NCBI GenBank assembly: GCA_934511365.1
Contig: CAKSWC010000011.1
Span: forward strand, 10,403-74,402
Origin: an uncultured Eubacteriales bacterium
Lineage (GTDB): Bacteria; Bacillota; Clostridia; Oscillospirales; Acutalibacteraceae
Direction: 5' to 3'
DNA: 64,000 nucleotides
The translations under genes were made by a program, and so were the position numbers. How positions within the stretch are numbered: the first letter of the stretch is position 1; each line of letters starts with the position of its first letter. Positions 59,821 to 64,000 of this stretch are shown here, piece after piece. The notes under the pieces are model-generated. The model saw only the letters and a program-made list of their open reading frames with translations, made no database searches and was not told where the DNA came from.

Positions 59821-59946
59821 ATGAAAAGAATGCAGTTAAACCAGCAGATTATAACTTTTTATGACGGGTGCGAAATGTATCTTGAAAACTGTCGGGAACG
59901 AAATTTGAGAGAGGCAACTGTCAATCATTACAGGAGCAGGTTTTGA
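59821..59946 (+). pseudogene. Truncated tyrosine recombinase (integrase) N-terminus
   Basis: Only 41 residues before a stop: ITFYDGCEMYLENCRERNLREATVNHYRS is the start of an N-terminal SAM-like (core-binding) domain of a phage/transposon integrase. The remainder of the enzyme is absent; after the stop the sequence does not resume the domain in any frame I could follow. A ribosome site GGCGG remains. Reads as the relic of a past integration. Confidence 0.6.
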
Positions 59947-60048
59947 TGGCGCGGAAAACGATGCTTAGATGATAAGTTTGTTGAGTATGCAAATTTTTCC
60001 AACAAATATTCCGCTATCCTTCAAGAAAATCATTCCGTTATATATATA

Positions 60049-60219
60049 TTAGGGCAGTTTGTCTCGTTCCAGAATACGATATAGCTTTAAAAATTCACAA
60101 TCTTCCTGAAAGCTTTCTAAAGCCGGAATTTCGCGCGAAATGTTATAAACTAAATCCTGATCACCATCTTCAATCTTCCGAATGACTAATCGTGACGTAG
60201 TTGCAATAAGCTCACTCAC
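60049..60219 (-). pseudogene. Truncated N-terminal fragment, GNAT-like
   Basis: A 56-residue frame (GTG 60219, stop 60049): RLVIRKIEDGDQDLVYNISREIPALE is like the first strand and helix of GNAT acetyltransferases, but the acyl-CoA-binding half is missing. GCGAGGGC upstream is a weak site. Called a fragment by length; assignment is tentative. Confidence 0.4.
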
Positions 60220-60282
60220 TGTTCATGCCCTCGCTTTCCTTTTTAAATGAAGATACTAAGCTTAAATATTCCACAATAGTCC

Positions 60283-60510
60283 TTGCAGGGAGACGATTGG
60301 TATATCAATTATCGCTCGTCACCGGAATTGATTGGCATAAACGAGTCGCCAAACAATATCCTCGGAAAAATAAAGCATGGGTCTGAAATATACGTTGAAT
60401 ACATCTACGACAAAACTTGGGCCGTTTTCTATAAGGATGGCCAATATGTTTTTTCTTCCCTGTATGCATCAAACGATCCTTCCCTCAGAAGACTTATGGA
60501 AGCAAAGTAA
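60283..60510 (+). pseudogene. Fragment of secreted SH3-like protein
   Basis: A 75-residue frame starting with a TTG and no ribosome site: NNILGKIKHGSEIYVEYIYDKTWAVFYKDGQYVFSSLYASND resembles an SH3b-type wall-binding module end. The missing N-terminus (signal, other domains) suggests a gene remnant. A GC hairpin (60528-60556) follows and may be its old terminator. Confidence 0.5.
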
Positions 60511-60525
60511 AAGCCGGAATAACAA

Positions 60526-60560
60526 CGAACCGGGCGCCGTTTTAGGCGTCCGGTTTCGGT
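60526..60560 (+). terminator. Terminator before type I toxin loci
   Basis: AACCGGGCGCC-GTTTTA-GGCGTCCGGTT; T run weak. Confidence 0.55.
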
Positions 60561-60582
60561 TTATATCTGCTATTTTTATCTC

Positions 60583-60611
60583 TTGACAATTTCCGACAAA
60601 TATGCTAAGAT
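60583..60611 (+). promoter_or_regulatory. Promoter of toxin mRNA 1
   Basis: TTGACA, 17 bases ending TGC, TAAGAT. Nearly identical to the promoter of toxin mRNA 2. Confidence 0.75.
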
Positions 60612-60660
60612 AAACCAAAGGCTCTGCACAGGCTGAGTTTCAGCCTCGCGGCAAGGCGGT

Positions 60661-60738
60661 GCCCTCCGATAAAGTTCAACAACTTTCAGCAGGAGGGAAG
60701 AATTTTTTTATTATTCATTACCCTCCGGAAAGGAGGGT
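60661..60738 (+). promoter_or_regulatory. SD-sequestering leader of toxin 1
   Basis: Two CCCTCC (60662-60667 and 60721-60726) and two GGAGGG (about 60692-60697 and 60732-60737) segments. The second pair makes CCCTCC-GGAAA-GGAGGG directly at the ribosome site; the pairs are interchangeable, so the leader can switch structure. Confidence 0.65.
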
Positions 60739-60743
60739 TGCCC

Positions 60744-60848
60744 ATGGAATATTTTGCCATGCTTGCACTTATTCTTGTGCTCATGACGGGCTACATAATA
60801 GTAGTCTCGAAAGCAAGTGACCATGACGATAGAAACAATAAAAAATAA
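60744..60848 (+). CDS. Type I toxin 1 (small hydrophobic peptide)
   Basis: A 34-residue peptide (MEYFAMLALILVLMTGYI, then a polar tail ending NNKK). One membrane helix and charged tail, the shape of Firmicutes holin-like/TxpA type toxins. The ribosome site GGAGGG lies six bases before the ATG but is sequestered in a hairpin, typical of type I toxin mRNAs. Convergent promoter at 60932-60960 drives a putative antisense RNA. A bidirectional hairpin starts at the stop. Confidence 0.72.
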   Translation: MEYFAMLALILVLMTGYIIVVSKASDHDDRNNKK

Positions 60849-60884
60849 CCGCCCATAGCTTCAATATAGCGGTTATTTTTTAAT
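60846..60884. terminator. Shared terminator of toxin 1 and antitoxin RNA 1
   Basis: AAAATAACCGC and GCGGTTATTTT arms with A and T runs on both sides; bidirectional. Confidence 0.82.
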
Positions 60885-60926
60885 TGACTATATCGAGGGC
60901 ACCGCTTTCTGCAGAGCCTTTTTACA
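60846..60926 (-). ncRNA. Putative antitoxin RNA 1
   Basis: About 80 bases from the minus promoter at 60932-60960 to the shared terminator, with complementarity to the 3' end of the toxin 1 mRNA. Its first part is the inverted copy of the toxin leader blocks (GGCTCTGCA, GCGGTGCCCTC). Confidence 0.6.
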
Positions 60927-60931
60927 TTTAT

Positions 60932-60960
60932 ATTATACTCACACGCCGCTTGTCTGTCAA
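60932..60960 (-). promoter_or_regulatory. Promoter of antitoxin RNA 1
   Basis: Minus strand TTGACA, 17 bases, TATAAT (both hexamers perfect). Confidence 0.8.
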
Positions 60961-60975
60961 GCGTTTTTTTATCTC

Positions 60976-61004
60976 TTGACAATTTTCGACAAATATGCTA
61001 AAAT
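60976..61004 (+). promoter_or_regulatory. Promoter of toxin mRNA 2
   Basis: TTGACA, 17 bases ending TGC, TAAAAT. Confidence 0.78.
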
Positions 61005-61063
61005 GCCAATGGTGCCGGATACAACGGTAAGGCGGTTGCTCCTCGAAAGAGGAGGTGATGGCA

Positions 61064-61156
61064 ATGACAATATCGCTGTTGGAATTGATTGCAATTCTTG
61101 CATTGCTTGTCAATGTTATCTCTCTTTGCTACACAATTCTGAGTAACAAAAAGTAA
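61064..61156 (+). CDS. Type I toxin 2 (holin-like peptide)
   Basis: A 30-residue peptide, one helix and a lysine tail (TISLLELIAILALLVNVISL, then ILSNKK), close in form to the putative holin-like toxin (Hol_Tox) family of Firmicutes. AGGAGG is eight bases before the ATG and is held in the hairpin CTCCTC-GAAA-GAGGAG (61039-61054); an ATG at 61058 is too close to that site. Duplicate of the toxin 1 locus in layout, though the peptides differ. Confidence 0.78.
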   Translation: MTISLLELIAILALLVNVISLCYTILSNKK

Positions 61157-61163
61157 TCTTACA

Positions 61164-61212
61164 TAAAAAGTAAGAAACACCGCCAGCTTTCCACTTTGGC
61201 GGTGTTTCTTAA
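61164..61212. terminator. Shared terminator of toxin 2 and antitoxin RNA 2
   Basis: AAGAAACACCGCCA and TGGCGGTGTTTCTT arms; bidirectional. Confidence 0.85.
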
Positions 61213-61261
61213 ACACTAAACCATAACGGGAGCAACCGCTTATCGCGGCACCCCTTTTACA
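61164..61261 (-). ncRNA. Putative antitoxin RNA 2
   Basis: About 95 bases from the minus promoter at 61267-61295 to the shared terminator, opposing the toxin 2 transcript. Starts with the inverted counterparts of the toxin 2 leader (GGTGCC, GCGGTTGCTCC). Confidence 0.6.
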
Positions 61262-61266
61262 CCTAT

Positions 61267-61295
61267 ATTATACTCACACGCCGCTTGTTTGTCAA
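61267..61295 (-). promoter_or_regulatory. Promoter of antitoxin RNA 2
   Basis: Minus strand TTGACA, 17 bases, TATAAT; spacer differs from the antitoxin 1 promoter by one base. Confidence 0.8.
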
Positions 61296-61311
61296 GCGGT
61301 TTTTTGCTGCG

Positions 61312-61460
61312 CAATGTACGGGGGTCGCTTGAGGCCCCAATGAACGTCACCTCATGCAGAGCATTAAAATAAACATCAGCATTGTACGGGCGGGGCTCGT
61401 AACCACCCGAGTTAATGTTAGATAAAAGATAATAGATAATAGATAATAGATATCTCCGCC
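61312..61460. repeat. Intergenic repeat block
   Basis: TACGGGGGTCGCTTGAGGCCCC (61318-61339), a GTACGGGCGGGGCTCGTAACCACCCGAG unit (61383-61411), and a GATAATAGATAATAGATAATAG tract (61422-61450). Same repeat family as 30.2, 46.4 and 57.3-57.8 kb. Confidence 0.7.
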
Positions 61461-61491
61461 CCAAAACCCGTCTCACCTGAAACAGCTTTTC

Positions 61492-62409
61492 TCAAATTCC
61501 GGCCTTGATGCCCTCGGTGTAACCAAGCTTGGCGGCGCGCCATTCGTTCGGCGTCATTTCCGTAATCCGCTTGAATGCGTCGCAAAACGTGCTGCTGCGG
61601 TTATATCCCACCCTTGCCGCAATCTCTTTCACCGGGAGAAACGTGTTTTCAAGAAGCAGCTTCGCTTGGTTAACGCGCACCAAAGCAATATACTGGGTCG
61701 GCGCGGTTGCAAACATCTTTGTAAAACACTTTGTGAAGTATCCCGGAGAAATTCCGCAGATTGCAGCCAGCGTTTCAATCGAAAGATCTTCCGTATAATT
61801 CTTGTTGATATAAACCGCCGCGGAACGCACTCCTTGCTGATAAAGCGAGGTTGTGATGTTGCCCGGCGTTTTTTGGTTCGCAATCTGGTCAATCAGCTCC
61901 GCCGTGATTAGCCGGACGAGGGGTTCAAGCTTGTTGTTTTCGTCCCGGGTGGATTTCCGGCATTCCTTTTTGAATGTTTCAATAAAACACCGCAAGCTCT
62001 CCGTGAGGGTGAACTCGTTTTCAATCGCAAGGCTTTCAAGGTGCTTGTCCTTTTTGATTGCGTCAAAATATTCCTTGTCGATTGAAATTGCGTCAAGGCA
62101 GACGGGCTCCGTTTGGGTATATTTAATTCCGTGGCGGATACCTCCGGGGATGGGATAGACCTGGCCAACCTGGCCAAAGCAAATCTGTTCCTCGCGCAGC
62201 ATATAGTTCACCGGCGAATACGGAATGATGAACTCATACTCCTCGTGGCTATGAACGCAGACGGGGAGCTTGTTTTCCGGGCCGCTTTCAAAGCGGCCAA
62301 TGCAGAGGCTGTCCGCCCAAAAATATTCCAAGCGCAGTTCCGATTGGTCAAAGGACGGATAATAAGAAATTGCGTTAACGAGCCTTTCTTTTTTTGTCAT
62401 ATTCTCCAT
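61492..62409 (-). CDS. AraC-family transcriptional regulator
   Basis: A 305-residue regulator. N-terminal cupin-like sensor with HSHEEYEFIIPYSPVNYMLREEQICF and GQVYPIPGGIRHGI; C-terminal double HTH: DLSIETLAAICGISPGYFTKCFTKMF and LPVKEIAARVGYNRSSTFCDAFKRITEMTPNEWR. Sugar- or polyol-responsive types have this shape; the ligand is unknown. ATG 62409 is chosen with AGGAG 11 bases upstream; GTG 62421 touches that site. Divergent from the large surface protein gene, which it may regulate. Confidence 0.9.
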   Translation of the reverse strand: MENMTKKERLVNAISYYPSFDQSELRLEYFWADSLCIGRFESGPENKLPVCVHSHEEYEFIIPYSPVNYMLREEQICFGQVGQVYPIPGGIRHGIKYTQTEPVCLDAISIDKEYFDAIKKDKHLESLAIENEFTLTESLRCFIETFKKECRKSTRDENNKLEPLVRLITAELIDQIANQKTPGNITTSLYQQGVRSAAVYINKNYTEDLSIETLAAICGISPGYFTKCFTKMFATAPTQYIALVRVNQAKLLLENTFLPVKEIAARVGYNRSSTFCDAFKRITEMTPNEWRAAKLGYTEGIKAGI

Positions 62410-62559
62410 ATTTTTAAACACTCCTAAGCTCCGGCGGCCGTCTGAAGCGCCGGGAGGCTTCTTTTTCGCCTTTATTATACATTATACGGGGAAAAATGTA
62501 AACAGCGTTCGAGAAAAAGAGTGCGGTTCGCTTTTCGGTGCGACCGGGGGCAAAGGCTA

Positions 62560-62588
62560 TTCACATTGCGTTCAAAAAATGATAATAT
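62560..62588 (+). promoter_or_regulatory. Promoter of surface protein gene
   Basis: TTCACA, 17 bases, TAATAT, about 80 bases before the ATG at 62667. Confidence 0.5.
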
Positions 62589-62666
62589 TTACTTGCATTA
62601 ATAGGCTTGCGTGAGAAGATATTAGCAAGTCTGCACAAAAAAATATTTTATTGGAGGAATGTAACA

Positions 62667-64000
62667 ATGAAAACAAGAACACAAAACCGAACGCCGAAGC
62701 GGCTGCTATCGGTCTTTTTGAGCATTTTGATGGTGCTCAGCGCGGTTGTTGTTGGCAATCCGTTTGTTGTTGAGGCGGCGTCAAAATTTAATTTAAATCC
62801 GTCCGGCGGTTCGTGTGACTATATTGGTTCACATGCTTATCGGTGGAGATATACTTCGGATGACGATTCTGACGGACTGGATTCAGAAGCAAAGATAACA
62901 TACTATGTCTATGACGCAAATTCAGAAACATCCAATTATATCACCTGTCCAATTTCGTTTGACTCAATAGGAGTTGACGGTAACGCAACTAACTCCAAAT
63001 TTTCAATTATAGATACATATGTTATAGAAGTTGAATATATCCACGGTGACAATATAGGTGATAAATTTTATTTTCCATCTAAAACCCAGAGTAGAAACGG
63101 CTGCAATTTAAACGAGCTTTTCATGTGGGCGGATGATCCCAATACTGTTACTTATGCTGATAGCAATATTGAGATGGGTGTAGTACTCTATATCAACACA
63201 ACAAGAATTTGCAACCTTTATGACAGTGCAACTTCAACCTATGGCGCAGTCAATGTTGATGAATATTCGGCAAGCTCATGGAATGCCTATATTACGGCTT
63301 ATAATAAAGTTAAAGATTACGTTACAAACGGCGTTCATGTTATGGAAAACGGCGTTGAGGATATTGACCTCCAGAAAAAGCTTACCGTTGCCTGTGATAA
63401 TCTTGAAGAAGCAATAGCGAACCTTAAACACGCAACCGTAACTATCAGAGACATTTATAAGCAGGTTGACGGAGCAACAATCGCAGGCTCATCGGAAATC
63501 GAACTCAAAAAAGCTTTCAATGTTACCGTTGACCTTCATGATGGATATACCCAGTCAACTCCGCAGGTTCGCGTCTCTTATAAAGATGGAACATACAAAG
63601 ATTTTTCCGGAACAAGAAACGGCAATAAATTCACTTATTCTGTAACTATTGACAACGGCAATGTTTCAAGCATTATGCCGATTAACGTCAATAAGAACAC
63701 CTACACCGTTTCCGTTCAGACCTCCGCAACTGGCCTTTCAATCACAAACTCCGGAAATCACACCGTCACTCACGGCGATAACTTCGTATTCACCGTAACA
63801 CGCGGCGAAGAATACACTCAAAGAACACCTGTTGTTAAAGTAAATAATGTTGAGATTGCCGGTGTTCAAAGCGGAAACACCTATACATACACAATCAGCG
63901 GTATTAAAGAAAACAAAAATGTTACTATTGATAACCTTGAAGTCAACAAATATAACGTATCTGTTCCTGAAAAAGCAACAGGTCTTTCCATCACCAAGAG
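62667..64000 (+). CDS. Large repetitive surface protein, 3' end cut by window
   Basis: Open to the right edge (445 residues visible). Signal peptide (LLSVFLSILMVLSAVVV, cleavage near VEAA). Residues about 35-185 form a beta-rich domain, about 205-255 a FIVAR-like helical segment (SASSWNAYITAYNKVKDYVT, LEEAIANL), and from about 290 there are tandem modules: TYTVSVQTSATGLSITNSG, then YNVSVPEKATGLSITK. TTGGAGG precedes the ATG. The role is probably adhesion. The repeat number cannot be seen. Confidence 0.8.
   Translation, partial: MKTRTQNRTPKRLLSVFLSILMVLSAVVVGNPFVVEAASKFNLNPSGGSCDYIGSHAYRWRYTSDDDSDGLDSEAKITYYVYDANSETSNYITCPISFDSIGVDGNATNSKFSIIDTYVIEVEYIHGDNIGDKFYFPSKTQSRNGCNLNELFMWADDPNTVTYADSNIEMGVVLYINTTRICNLYDSATSTYGAVNVDEYSASSWNAYITAYNKVKDYVTNGVHVMENGVEDIDLQKKLTVACDNLEEAIANLKHATVTIRDIYKQVDGATIAGSSEIELKKAFNVTVDLHDGYTQSTPQVRVSYKDGTYKDFSGTRNGNKFTYSVTIDNGNVSSIMPINVNKNTYTVSVQTSATGLSITNSGNHTVTHGDNFVFTVTRGEEYTQRTPVVKVNNVEIAGVQSGNTYTYTISGIKENKNVTIDNLEVNKYNVSVPEKATGLSITK

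Overview
The window reads as a chromosome segment of an anaerobic, spore-forming member of the Clostridia, most likely a gut Oscillospirales/Ruminococcaceae-type bacterium. This is inferred from gene content: spoVAC-spoVAD-spoVAE, a Rex regulator beside NfnAB, a sensory-type [FeFe] hydrogenase, SpoIIE-type phosphatase, acetate kinase, BspA-like surface proteins, a GGGtGRT protein and a Firmicutes-type SRP RNA. Codon use and base composition look even, so most of the window is native chromosome. The main accessory-looking stretches are about 54.6-61.5 kb and the intergenic repeat clusters.

Layout. 1-3.1 kb: an alanyl-tRNA editing protein (cut by the window edge), a RelB/RelE-type toxin-antitoxin pair and a DUF1015 protein. 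3.3-5.3 kb: the spoVA operon with an extra small cysteine-rich gene. 5.6-9.5 kb: an exported beta-propeller protein, a papain-like protein and a GPH-family sugar symporter. 9.5-15.1 kb: a dlt-like operon (adenylation enzyme, GNAT acyltransferase, carrier protein, MBOAT, SGNH-like exported protein) expected to acylate a cell-surface polymer. 15.2-18.9 kb: a lipid kinase, a strongly signalled 35-residue peptide gene, then pyrR-uraA behind a PyrR attenuator. 19-28.3 kb: ackA, a secreted EEP-fold hydrolase, rlmH-yycJ, murA, an alpha/beta hydrolase, udk and a secreted repeat protein. 28.4-29.8 kb: a TetR regulator with two operators and a methyltransferase.

30.2-39.2 kb is a redox block: SpoIIE-like phosphatase, PAS-containing [FeFe] hydrogenase, two small [2Fe-2S] proteins, a phosphotransferase, Rex, NfnB-NfnA and an iron-containing alcohol dehydrogenase. 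Together they suggest sensing and balancing of NAD(P)H, ferredoxin and H2. 39.5-44 kb: a YfcE-like phosphodiesterase, a LysR regulator and two tandem paralogous putative regulators of unknown family. 44.2-50.7 kb: a putative ncRNA, a secreted lipase-like protein, SRP RNA, dnaX-ybaB-recR-smpB, tmRNA and a further structured RNA.

50.9-64 kb: a small exported protein, a three-gene ABC exporter with a downstream membrane-anchored protein, a BspA-like LRR surface protein divergent from an XRE regulator, a mosaic of GC-rich palindromic repeats, the IscU-like/GGGtGRT pair, a zone of gene remnants including a truncated integrase, two tandem type I toxin-antitoxin modules, an AraC regulator and the start of a large repetitive surface protein. 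No tRNA, 5S/16S/23S rRNA, CRISPR array, complete transposon or prophage was seen.

The most notable observation is the pair of tandem type I toxin-antitoxin loci at 60.58-61.30 kb. Each has a small hydrophobic toxin, a Shine-Dalgarno site locked in a hairpin, convergent consensus promoters, a shared terminator and inverted repeats that could fold the transcript ends together.
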